Both the position numbers and the translations under genes were made by a program. Below the pieces are notes generated by a model. It made no database searches, had not been told where the DNA came from, and saw nothing but the letters and a program-made list of their open reading frames with translations. A DNA stretch of 8,087 bases from G020354785 sp965602045 (lineage in GTDB: Bacteria; Bacteroidota; Bacteroidia; Bacteroidales; UBA10428): the NCBI GenBank assembly GCA_965602045.1, contig CBFCXR010000116.1, positions 1 through 8,087 of the forward strand, given 5' to 3'. Of this stretch, positions 1 through 7,086 are shown piece after piece. Positions within the stretch are counted from its first letter, which is position 1, and the number at the start of each line of letters is the position of its first letter.

Positions 1-2114
1 GATTTATGAGCATAACTCAAATTAAATGTAAAATCAGCACTACACACCAAATTTCCATCAATATATAAATTTCCGCGATCTATATTACCATCATATGTAA
101 TTCTTGCCTCATACCATGTATTAACAAGATATTCTTCAGTACTTCTTGCTTGTTCACTAAAATTATCAGCATGAAGTGCAATTTTTCCATCAGAATGAAC
201 TGCAAAACCAAGCCATCTATTATGTCCAGCACCAGAACCTGCAACCAATACCGGATAGTAATATTCAGGAGTATCTACAATTTGAAATTCGACGGATAAT
301 GTTAGTTCATCATAGGAAATAGCAGATATTTCATCCGTATAGGCATCGGAATAGTCAACAGGATTAGGACCATATCTATAAATCCCATTGCAGTATATTG
401 AATTACCAACATAGGAGATATTTTCCAATATCATATCAGAGTAATTTCCGGTGATATCCATTGAAGTATTATTTAAAGTATAATGAGCTATTAAATACTC
501 CTCAGAAGTTGTAAAAGATACTTCTTGTCCATATGCTGTCCCGACACTATTTGTTGCATATGCTCTAACATAGTAAGTAGTGTTATCCTCAAGGCTGGTT
601 AAATTGCTTATAAAAATTCCGGTACCAAAGCCATCTGTGGTATGGTCGTCTGATATTGTCGGGCTTGAAGTTGTATTCCAGCATACTCCTTTAGCTGCAA
701 CTTCAGCACCACCATCAGAAGTTACATTACCTCCACTAGCAGCTGTAGTTGTAGTAATATCAGTAATTGCTGTTGTTGTGACTTCAGGTAAATTTATTTC
801 TTCCAAGGTTGTAAATTTAATTTGATCTCCATAAGCTGTGCCAACACTATTTGTTGCATATGCCCTGACATAATATGTAGTGTATGCATTAAGTCCGGTA
901 ATATTACTGGTAAAAGAACCGGTACCTGAACCATCTGTAGTATAGTCATCAGATATTGTTGGAGTTCCGGTTGTGTTCCAGCATACTCCCCTGGCTGTGA
1001 CAGCATCACCGCCATTGGAAGTAACATTTCCTCCACTAACAGCCGTTGTATCAGTTATATTACTAATTGCTGTTGTTGTTACTAAAGGTATGAATAGATC
1101 CTCAAGAGTTGAAAAACTTACCTGGCTACCAAATGCAGTACCCTCACTATTTGTTGCATATGCCCTTACATAATAAGTTGTATTTGAATTTAAACCTGTA
1201 ATTTCGCTAATAAACGGATCAGAACCTGTTCCATCTTCAGTATGATTATCAGATATAGTTGGATTTGAATTTGTATTCCAGCATACTCCTTTTGAAGTTA
1301 TTGATGCTCCTCCGTCAGATAATATACTGCCCCCGCTAGTTGCTGAAGTTGCAGTTATTGAACTTACTGAAGCAGTTTCAACTGTTGGTAATTCAGCTAT
1401 TGGCAAAGTAAGTATATTCATAGTATCACTATAGGTTGTTCCTTGATCATTAGTTGCGTACGCTCTTATGATATATTTGGTGCCAGGTGTTAAACCAACA
1501 AGACTGCTGGTAAAACTCCCCGTTGAATCTCTTGAACCGAGCGAGGTTTTATCATTACTTACTGTAGGTGTTGTTGTTGTATTTGACCAGCAGTGCCCAT
1601 GATCTGAGACTGAAGATGATCCGGTTCCCAGACTGTCAATAATTCCGGTAACAGTAGCATCTGAAGTTGTTATGTTTTCCGCGATGCCAATAGATACAAC
1701 TGGTAATCCACCATGCAGGGTAGTAAATGAAAGCACATTTTCACTATATGCAAACTCATTTCCTTTTTTTACATAAGCAATAACATAGTAGTTTGTATTT
1801 GGCTTAAGTTCGGTTAAATTGCTGATATATAAGTCGGGCTGACTTATTGCCCCGTTTTCTGTTTTATTTTCATTATTCTCATAGTCGGGTTCAGTATTTG
1901 TTGACCAGCAATGTCCATGTTGATCAATTCCCTGCCCCATATCCAAGACTGTAGCCACAGCACTGGCAGTTGTGACTGAAATATTTGTAATGCTGTCAAT
2001 TCTTACTTTGAATACTTTTTCAGATTCCTTTTTACATGAATTGAAAAAACTGAATATTGAAATAAGAAATAATATTAAAATCAGCGATATTAAGTGACGT
2101 CCTGATAGTTTCAT
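1..2114 (-). CDS. Surface lipoprotein with five Fn3-like repeats and a LamG-like domain (C-terminus cut by window edge)
   Basis: The frame is open from an ATG at 2114 down to base 3, giving 704 codons with no stop, so the C-terminus lies outside the window. The first 26 residues are a lipoprotein signal: hydrophobic residues 8-24, then FNSC with Cys27 as the probable lipidated residue, followed by KKESEK. Residues ~36-536 hold five tandem domains. Each carries a Gly-x-Cys-Trp motif (Cys69, 176, 278, 378, 478) and most end in a YYVRAYATNS-GTAYG stretch followed by FTT; such Fn3-like repeats are common in secreted Bacteroidota proteins. From ~541 on, the sequence reads like a LamG/concanavalin-A-like domain (AHYTLNN, a central RWLGFAV, then YEARITYDG and LYIDGNLV near the edge). 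I infer a surface or periplasmic binding/adhesion protein; the ligand is unknown. It follows the caspase-like gene by 72 bp with no terminator seen, so it may be co-transcribed. Confidence 0.88.
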   Translation of the reverse strand, partial: MKLSGRHLISLILILFLISIFSFFNSCKKESEKVFKVRIDSITNISVTTASAVATVLDMGQGIDQHGHCWSTNTEPDYENNENKTENGAISQPDLYISNLTELKPNTNYYVIAYVKKGNEFAYSENVLSFTTLHGGLPVVSIGIAENITTSDATVTGIIDSLGTGSSSVSDHGHCWSNTTTTPTVSNDKTSLGSRDSTGSFTSSLVGLTPGTKYIIRAYATNDQGTTYSDTMNILTLPIAELPTVETASVSSITATSATSGGSILSDGGASITSKGVCWNTNSNPTISDNHTEDGTGSDPFISEITGLNSNTTYYVRAYATNSEGTAFGSQVSFSTLEDLFIPLVTTTAISNITDTTAVSGGNVTSNGGDAVTARGVCWNTTGTPTISDDYTTDGSGTGSFTSNITGLNAYTTYYVRAYATNSVGTAYGDQIKFTTLEEINLPEVTTTAITDITTTTAASGGNVTSDGGAEVAAKGVCWNTTSSPTISDDHTTDGFGTGIFISNLTSLEDNTTYYVRAYATNSVGTAYGQEVSFTTSEEYLIAHYTLNNTSMDITGNYSDMILENISYVGNSIYCNGIYRYGPNPVDYSDAYTDEISAISYDELTLSVEFQIVDTPEYYYPVLVAGSGAGHNRWLGFAVHSDGKIALHADNFSEQARSTEEYLVNTWYEARITYDGNIDRGNLYIDGNLVCSADFTFNLSYAHK
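507..2009 (-). repeat. Five tandem intragenic repeats, the last three of exactly 300 bp
   Basis: Unit boundaries set at the FTT/FST end of each domain are 1719-2009 (repeat 1), 1407-1718 (312 bp), 1107-1406, 807-1106 and 507-806 (300 bp each). The conserved DNA word cactatttgttgcatatgc occurs at 545, 845 and 1145, with a diverged copy at 1445. The word ttccagcatactcc also recurs with a spacing of about 300 bp. Repeats 3-5 read GVCWN, while repeats 1-2 read GHCWS, so the three C-terminal-side units are the more recent duplications. Repeat 1 is the most diverged. Confidence 0.9.
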
Positions 2115-2186
2115 TAAATGCGTTATTTAATACAAATATGCGGACTTTTTGGATATATAGAGAATCAATTATGTTTCAGGTTCTTA

Positions 2187-3692
2187 TTAAAATTTTCTTT
2201 TAAAATAGGAATATCCTTTTAATGACGTTGATTCCCAGGGTGTCTGGTTCCCTGATGATCTTTGTTCTACTTCTTTTCTTACATTTTTAAATACTTCTTC
2301 AATTTGCAGGCCGCCTTTTTGTATATATTTTAATAAAGCCTCCGTATATAGCCCATTTTCCCCTGAACCGTCTGCCGCTGTTCTCCCGGGAGATGTTGCA
2401 TAAGCAATAATTGATCCTGAGGGAGCGTCCATAAATGCAAGTCCTTTCGCTGATGCAGAACGTGACCATTTTCGCTCAAAAGGATTGTCCCGGCAGGCAT
2501 CAAGAATTAAAACATTAACATTTGTTGAAGCATATTCCATCTTTCTAAGGATCCTGTCAGCTCTTACACAATCATATTCAACATCTTCGTAAGCAAGTAA
2601 TTGTGATTCAACTGGGATAAGGTAATTGAACCCATCAGATTGTATGCCATGACCTGCATAATAAAATAAGCCAACATCATAACCGTACAATTTCTTGCCA
2701 AAATCATCAATAGACTTTTTCATATCTTTCTGCTGCAGATTTTCATATTTCATCACTTCAAATCCAACTTCCTGCAATGCTTCGGCCATTGATCTAACAT
2801 CGTTAACCGGATTACTCAGGTTACCTCCGTATATGTAGTCAGAATTACCAATAAGCAAAGCAAGGCGTTTCTCCCCCTGATAATATATTTTCCGTGTACC
2901 GGACACAGTCTTATTATCCTCATTCTCAACCTTAACTTCAATTTTATTCTGCCCTCCTGATAATGTGAAAGGAAGACTTAATATATAGCCATCTTTAATC
3001 TTCTGACGATTAAAATCTGAAATTTGTATTATATCATTATTAAATAATGTAACTTTTTTAATGGATGAACCTGATTTAATCCTTATTTGTATAGGAATAT
3101 TTGATTTGAATACTGTAGTATCTTCTATATCAGGAGAATCCCAACTTAATGTTAAAGGTGTAATTAAAGGATTAACAGGAATATCCACATAAATCGGAGG
3201 TATGTTAAATCCGGCTTCTTCCAGTACATTAATACTGAAATAGGCAGTTGTTTTATGTATATTATCGTCAGCTGCAATAACAAGTGTTGCATTTTTCCTT
3301 TCACCTGGTTGCAAATCTCCCAAATCAACAGACGAATCAAATAATAATCCCTTAAGCTTCTCATTGGCCTGTTTTAAATCTATTCTCACATTTTTTGCAA
3401 CTTTATTACCGGTATTACTAATTTTTAACTCCAGTTTTGCAGTCTCATTAGCTTCAAGTACCTGATTATTGTTATTATCAGTAAGCACTTGTTCATCTAC
3501 CTGAAGTTTTGGGAATCCTTTGATAGTAATTTTTTCTTCCTCAGCTGTTACAAGCCTTATTGTCTTTACTTTTCCTGATATAATCTGTGACTGTGCTGAA
3601 TTTTGAAAACTCAGGGCAATAGCAAAAAATATTAATTTAAATATCAGAATATTATTTTTCACTGGTCCGTAGTTTGAACATTTTTTTAACAT
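2187..3692 (-). CDS. Exported caspase-fold (peptidase C14) protein with an N-terminal beta-sandwich region
   Basis: This 501-aa protein begins with an export signal (hydrophobic residues ~15-29, probable cleavage near the AQS/Q region at 33-36). Residues ~65-175 contain DNNNNQVLEANE followed by LKISNTGNKVAKNV, the pattern of a CARDB-like Ig-type domain. A second beta-rich stretch covers ~180-270. The C14 caspase-like domain spans ~274-498: it opens with KRLALLIGNSDY, has the catalytic His348 in YYAGHG and Cys400 in LDACRDNPF, and ends near TPWESTS. Both dyad residues are intact, so I expect an active cysteine endopeptidase, probably periplasmic or at the surface; bacterial relatives often cut after basic residues, but specificity cannot be read here. 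No T9SS C-terminal domain is seen. The ATG start gives a long 19-residue n-region; an in-frame GTG at 3662 would give a more compact signal peptide starting MKNNILIFK. The gene lies 12 bp after the PGWG gene. Confidence 0.93.
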   Translation of the reverse strand: MLKKCSNYGPVKNNILIFKLIFFAIALSFQNSAQSQIISGKVKTIRLVTAEEEKITIKGFPKLQVDEQVLTDNNNNQVLEANETAKLELKISNTGNKVAKNVRIDLKQANEKLKGLLFDSSVDLGDLQPGERKNATLVIAADDNIHKTTAYFSINVLEEAGFNIPPIYVDIPVNPLITPLTLSWDSPDIEDTTVFKSNIPIQIRIKSGSSIKKVTLFNNDIIQISDFNRQKIKDGYILSLPFTLSGGQNKIEVKVENEDNKTVSGTRKIYYQGEKRLALLIGNSDYIYGGNLSNPVNDVRSMAEALQEVGFEVMKYENLQQKDMKKSIDDFGKKLYGYDVGLFYYAGHGIQSDGFNYLIPVESQLLAYEDVEYDCVRADRILRKMEYASTNVNVLILDACRDNPFERKWSRSASAKGLAFMDAPSGSIIAYATSPGRTAADGSGENGLYTEALLKYIQKGGLQIEEVFKNVRKEVEQRSSGNQTPWESTSLKGYSYFKRKF

Positions 3693-3704
3693 AACAGTAA
3701 TATT

Positions 3705-4478
3705 TTAAAAGTTATACTTCAATGAGAGCAATGGAACTTGCCCATATGGATCATAATCGTATCCTATATGGATTTTTGGATTTAAACCTGCATCAAGGTT
3801 GCTGGTCTTACTCACATATTTTATTGCTGACCAGCCAATATCCAGTATCCATATAGCAGCAGTAGTTATGCCCATTACATTGGTCATATTAACCTGTTTA
3901 GTATAATCATCGAATAAAGTCTCCCTTTCATTTCCATCCGATTTTAAATAATTATCATATGTAGTGTTTGATTTGCCATTATAAATTAAAGCTGTTGCTA
4001 ATGAGCCGTACCCTGCAACTCCAAGAAGCAGATATGGGCTTATCTTATCCATATCATAAAGTCCCCATCCGGGAAAAGCGACTGATTTAAGTAATATTCT
4101 TTCAACCTTCAAATTATTTACAGTAACCAATTCCGCCATAACCTGGACATTTATCTCATCCTCAATATCTAATCCTTCACTTCCGAAATTCCACACCACA
4201 TTAAGTCCTTTACCGCCAACAATATTTTTGCCAACATGTCCGCTAATATTCCTGGCTTTTATTTCCTGACCTGATGACTTTCTTATTTCAATCCATACAT
4301 TAAATCTCTCATTAGGCCTGGTATTTATAAGGTCATAGCTTACAATTAATCTGCCTGAATTCATCTCCAGGTTTGTATTCTCAATTTTTGCCACAGTTTG
4401 TGCAAAAATGTTCTTATTGCAAATTGTTGATAATAATAGATATAGTAAAACAAATATTTTGTAATATTCTTTTTTCAT
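3705..4478 (-). CDS. Exported PGWG-motif protein with Ig-like N-terminus, probably envelope-associated
   Basis: This 257-aa protein starts with a clear signal peptide: KK, then hydrophobic residues 8-20, with probable cleavage after IFA at 26. Residues ~30-120 are predicted to be beta-strand rich (LIVSYDL, FNVWIEI, LNVVWNF, INVQVMAEL) and look like an Ig-like domain. Next comes LKSVAFPGWGLYD (131-142), similar to the PGWGQ element of Bacteroidota families such as DUF5683. Two hydrophobic stretches follow (~146-166 and ~201-220), separated by a polar, Tyr/Asp-rich loop, and the chain ends in a terminal aromatic, LSLKYNF. It probably sits in the envelope, but inner versus outer membrane is not settled by sequence alone. 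It is the first gene of the leftward unit, just ahead of the caspase-like gene, which suggests a shared role such as anchoring or presenting it. The ATG at 4478 is the natural start because the signal peptide begins there. Confidence 0.82.
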   Translation of the reverse strand: MKKEYYKIFVLLYLLLSTICNKNIFAQTVAKIENTNLEMNSGRLIVSYDLINTRPNERFNVWIEIRKSSGQEIKARNISGHVGKNIVGGKGLNVVWNFGSEGLDIEDEINVQVMAELVTVNNLKVERILLKSVAFPGWGLYDMDKISPYLLLGVAGYGSLATALIYNGKSNTTYDNYLKSDGNERETLFDDYTKQVNMTNVMGITTAAIWILDIGWSAIKYVSKTSNLDAGLNPKIHIGYDYDPYGQVPLLSLKYNF

Positions 4479-4546
4479 GATATTTAAACTGAAGTAATAA
4501 TGTTAACCAATTTGATATGTAATTGTAGTCATAATTTTTATTAATA

Positions 4547-4577
4547 GCAAGTTACATTAAAAGTTAACTTAAGTCAA
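4547..4577 (-). promoter_or_regulatory. Weak candidate promoter for the leftward unit
   Basis: On the minus strand, TTG (4577-4575) is followed after 20 bases by TAACTTGC (4554-4547), a partial match to the Bacteroidota -7 consensus TAnnTTTG. This would give a leader of roughly 60-65 nt before the ATG at 4478. The match is imperfect and AT-rich DNA produces such matches by chance. Confidence 0.2.
4561..4570. repeat. Perfect 10-bp palindrome AAGTTAACTT
   Basis: It is self-complementary and lies 83 bp upstream of the leftward start at 4478, between the two elements of the weak leftward promoter candidate. It shares the AAGTT/AACTT arms with the dyad at 4677-4689. It could be an operator half of a pair, but its short length in AT-rich DNA means chance is a real alternative. 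Confidence 0.3.
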
Positions 4578-4676
4578 GATATATTTTACAACTGTTACAA
4601 GTTCTTACATGATCGAACATATTACATAGATGGACTAAAATAACAAAATGATGAATTTAACAGGAAAAGAAAATAG

Positions 4677-4689
4677 AAAGTTTAACTTT
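4677..4689. repeat. Inverted repeat AAAGTT-T-AACTTT
   Basis: Two 6-bp arms match perfectly around a single central base. The arms contain the same AAGTT/AACTT words as the palindrome about 117 bp to the left. It lies about 60 bp upstream of the rightward promoter candidate, a position from which an activator could act. Only the symmetry is seen; regulation is inferred. Confidence 0.3.
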
Positions 4690-4750
4690 GGTAAATCTCA
4701 GGAAGCATTTTAACATCCAATTAAATAGAAAAAAGATAATAATATTTCAA

Positions 4751-4780
4751 TTGTAAATAATGGGTAATTAATTAAATTTA
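4751..4780 (+). promoter_or_regulatory. Candidate Bacteroidota-type promoter for the rightward unit
   Basis: TTG at 4751-4753 is followed by exactly 19 bases and then TAAATTTA at 4773-4780. This matches the Bacteroidota primary-sigma pattern TTTG-N19-TAnnTTTG except for the first base of the -33 box and the last base of the -7 box. Transcription would start near 4787, leaving a leader of about 44 nt before the TTG start codon at 4831. Confidence 0.4.
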
Positions 4781-4830
4781 TTGCCGTTCTTTATTTGTAT
4801 AGGTATATTTCTTATTAAAATCAGCTTGAT

Positions 4831-6141
4831 TTGGATTTATTAATTTATTCTCATAAAGATTCACCAAGATTAAGTTATATTCTAAGACTTTTATTAAATG
4901 AAGTGTTAGGTTTAACCTATAGTATAACTCATGACAGCAAACAATTCAATGAATACAAGGGGCCGAAAATAAATTATTCCGGGAACCAGTTAAATGATAA
5001 ATCAATCCAAATTATTCCGCATAAAATACTATTCGAGAATATAATTGAAAAACAGGACATTAATATTTCAGTTTGGGATAATATCAAAGTTTTTTTTCAA
5101 TCGCCACAGAAGTGTGATATACCATTTGACATATTTGCAGCCAGCTTCTATCTTGTATCAAGATATGAAGAATATTTGCCGTTTAAGGAGGATAAATACG
5201 GGAGATTTGAGGCAAATGAGAGCCTTGCATTTAATAACGGATTTCTTGAAGAACCGGTAGTAAATCAGTGGGCAATAAAATTGAAGGATATTCTCCGGAA
5301 AACGTACCCCGGACTAACTATTGAGGAGAAAAAATTTGAATATATTTCTACAATTGATGTGGATAATGCATGGGCATATCTTCATAAGGGATTTTTAAGG
5401 ACTGCCGGGGCATTTGGAAAATCAATATTACGATTTGATTTTAATGATTATGGTAGAAGGTTTCAGACTTTAACAGGAAATTGTAAGGATCCTTATTACA
5501 CCTTTGATTATATAACTGAACAGGAAAACAAATTTGATTTTAGTTCAATTTATTTTTTCTTAACCGGGAAATATGGTAAATACGACAGGAATATTTCTTT
5601 AAGGAAATCCGTATTTCAAAACCTTGTTCTTGATAAACATGAAAAAGCAGAAACAGGCATTCATAACTCATATAACTCCGGTAAACATTTAAATATACTT
5701 AACAAAGAAATAAAGCAATTTGAAAAAGTGCTCAACACCAGAGTCGAAAAAAGCCGGCAGCACTATTTAGTCATAAAATTTCCGGATACTTTCCAGAAAC
5801 TTATGCAACTAGGTATACAAGAAGATTATTCATTGGGATATAGTTCTGCAGTTGGATTCCGTGCTGGAATTTGTAATTCCTTTAAATTCTATGATTTGTC
5901 GAAAAACAAGGAGACAAACCTTACGATAATTCCATTCCAAATCATGGATATTACATTAAGAGAATATATGAAATTACAGCCTGATAAAGCGATTAACAAG
6001 ATTAAAGATATTATTCTCAGGATTAAAAATGTTAATGGTACATTTGTGAGTTTATGGCATAATGAATCCCTTTCAGAGATTACTAAATGGAAAGGATGGA
6101 GAAGAGTTTATGAGGAAATGCTGGAATGTATTTACGATTGA
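4831..6141 (+). CDS. Polysaccharide deacetylase-like protein (DUF7033-type N-terminus), TTG start
   Basis: This 436-aa protein matches from memory a Bacteroidota family annotated as polysaccharide deacetylase with a conserved N-terminal region (DUF7033-like). The N-terminal part includes LLIYSHK at 3-9 and FYLVSRYEEYLPF at 106-118, followed by KYGRFEANESLAF. The deacetylase-like part starts near 170: STIDVD with Asp176 and Asp178 stands where the NodB metal/catalytic Asp pair is expected, and GIHNSYNS with His278 resembles its His motif. Further on are GFRAG at 342-346 and SLWHNES with His410 at 407-413. There is no signal peptide, so it is probably cytoplasmic. The start is TTG: an in-frame TAA at 4816 blocks extension, no in-frame ATG lies nearby, and family members begin at about this point. 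It leads a unit with the next two genes (15 and 18 bp gaps). Substrate is unknown, and activity is less certain than for the canonical NodB gene at 7087. Confidence 0.88.
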   Translation: MDLLIYSHKDSPRLSYILRLLLNEVLGLTYSITHDSKQFNEYKGPKINYSGNQLNDKSIQIIPHKILFENIIEKQDINISVWDNIKVFFQSPQKCDIPFDIFAASFYLVSRYEEYLPFKEDKYGRFEANESLAFNNGFLEEPVVNQWAIKLKDILRKTYPGLTIEEKKFEYISTIDVDNAWAYLHKGFLRTAGAFGKSILRFDFNDYGRRFQTLTGNCKDPYYTFDYITEQENKFDFSSIYFFLTGKYGKYDRNISLRKSVFQNLVLDKHEKAETGIHNSYNSGKHLNILNKEIKQFEKVLNTRVEKSRQHYLVIKFPDTFQKLMQLGIQEDYSLGYSSAVGFRAGICNSFKFYDLSKNKETNLTIIPFQIMDITLREYMKLQPDKAINKIKDIILRIKNVNGTFVSLWHNESLSEITKWKGWRRVYEEMLECIYD

Positions 6142-6156
6142 TAAATCTAAAATCCT

Positions 6157-7068
6157 ATGGTTCATTATCTCCGGCATAAAGAAATAGATAAAGCTAAATG
6201 GGATAATTGTATTTCCGGGTCTGCGAGCGAACTTATTTATGCGTTTTCGTGGTATCTTGACATTGTAAGCCCCGGGTGGGATGCACTGGTTGAAGAAGAT
6301 TATGAAACAGTTATGCCTCTCACATGGAAAAAGAAATTAGGAATTCATTATTTATTCCAGCCTTATTTTACCCAGCAATTGGGTGTATTCTCGATAAATC
6401 AAATTAATAAGGATTCAGTTAAAACATTTCTCAATGAAATACCGGGTAAATTCAAGTTTATACAGATTAGTCTTAATAAGTCTAATACTCCGGATGATTC
6501 ATTATTTGATATAAATTTAAATTCAAACTATGAATTGGTTCTTTCTCCATCATATGATGAAATTTATAATTCATATTCCAGAAACTGCAAAAGAAATATA
6601 AAAAAAGCTGTAAATGAAGGGCTTACGGTTAATAGTAACGTTTCAATTCCACAGTTTACAGGTTTTTTAAAAGAAAACCTTGAGGAAAAGTTAACAGAAT
6701 TAAGCAGGGATAACTACTTAACTTTAGAAAACATATTAAAAACCACAATAAAAAATAAAACCGGCAAAATTTACGGAGTATTTACAAAAGAAAATGACCT
6801 TTGTGCTATCGGTTCCTTTTTATTAAGCTCCAAAAGATGTATTTTTTCTGTCTGTGCTTCTTCAGAATATGGCAAATCATTCCAGGCCATGAGCCTGCTG
6901 GTAAATCATGAGATTAATAATAATGCCGGAAAGAATATGATCTTTGATTTTTCAGGTTCCAATATTAAAGGTATAGCCTATTTTAATAGTACCTTTGGGG
7001 CCAAACAGGTAGAATATCCCAACATTTACAGGAACAATCTACCCTGGTTTATAAAATTTCTGAAATAA
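6157..7068 (+). CDS. FemAB/GNAT-like acyltransferase
   Basis: This 303-aa protein has the look of a FemAB-type double-GNAT fold. The N-terminal half has YAFSWYLDIVSPGWDALVE (about 28-46) and a FTQQLGVFS stretch at 71-79, seen in a widespread Bacteroidota family. Residues 139-151 read SYSRNCKRNIKKA, the Arg/Lys-rich FemAB/GNAT-like signature. The C-terminal half ends in FDFSGSNIKGIAYFNSTFGA (263-282) and YRNNLPW. There is no signal peptide or membrane segment, so it is probably cytoplasmic. FemAB proteins transfer amino acids from aminoacyl-tRNA to peptidoglycan precursors, and related GNAT proteins acylate sugar amines; which applies here is not visible. Lying between two deacetylase genes, it could re-acylate an amine freed by deacetylation, which is inference only. 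The ATG at 6157 follows the previous stop by 15 bp. Confidence 0.83.
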   Translation: MVHYLRHKEIDKAKWDNCISGSASELIYAFSWYLDIVSPGWDALVEEDYETVMPLTWKKKLGIHYLFQPYFTQQLGVFSINQINKDSVKTFLNEIPGKFKFIQISLNKSNTPDDSLFDINLNSNYELVLSPSYDEIYNSYSRNCKRNIKKAVNEGLTVNSNVSIPQFTGFLKENLEEKLTELSRDNYLTLENILKTTIKNKTGKIYGVFTKENDLCAIGSFLLSSKRCIFSVCASSEYGKSFQAMSLLVNHEINNNAGKNMIFDFSGSNIKGIAYFNSTFGAKQVEYPNIYRNNLPWFIKFLK

Positions 7069-7086
7069 CAACTTAAAAGTTAAGCA

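Larger units (their letters stand above)
4479..4830. other. Divergent intergenic region, 352 bp, no convincing gene
   Basis: It separates the leftward export/caspase unit from the rightward deacetylase unit and must hold the promoters of both. It is strongly AT-rich with many stops in all frames. Visible content: a good rightward promoter candidate (4751-4780), a weak leftward one (4547-4577), two related AAGTT/AACTT inverted repeats (4561-4570 and 4677-4689), and an imperfect 12-bp dyad matching at 10 of 12 positions (4609-4620). The only open stretch with an ATG that I noted is 21 codons (4648-4713), which I do not call a gene. Confidence 0.8.

Noticed and set aside
580..1173. Three overlapping open frames (580-825 plus, 794-1036 minus, 973-1173 plus) of 66-81 codons
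   Set aside because: They lie inside the repeat lipoprotein gene in other frames, and the similar sequences of the two plus-strand ones simply reflect the 300-bp repeats.
507..1718. Regularly spaced repeats considered as a CRISPR array
   Set aside because: The 300-bp period is in frame, encodes protein domains, and lacks short direct repeats with unique spacers.
2115..2186. Possible separate promoter for the lipoprotein gene (CATATTTG on the minus strand)
   Set aside because: It resembles the -7 box but has no TTG at the right spacing, so I treat the gene as possibly co-transcribed and do not call a promoter.
3164..3364. 66-codon open frame on the minus strand
   Set aside because: It lies within the caspase-like gene in another frame and has no recognisable features.
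4648..4713. 21-codon open frame beginning MMNLTGKENRK in the intergenic region
   Set aside because: It is too short, has no ribosome site, overlaps one of the inverted repeats, and such lengths occur by chance.
5045..5260. 71-codon open frame on the plus strand
   Set aside because: It is a shadow inside the 436-aa deacetylase-like gene, whose own frame carries the family motifs.
7070..7081. AACTT-AA-AAGTT inverted repeat considered as a terminator or operator
   Set aside because: Five AT-rich base pairs with a 2-base loop and no T run cannot terminate; it lies in an 18-bp gap between co-directional genes.
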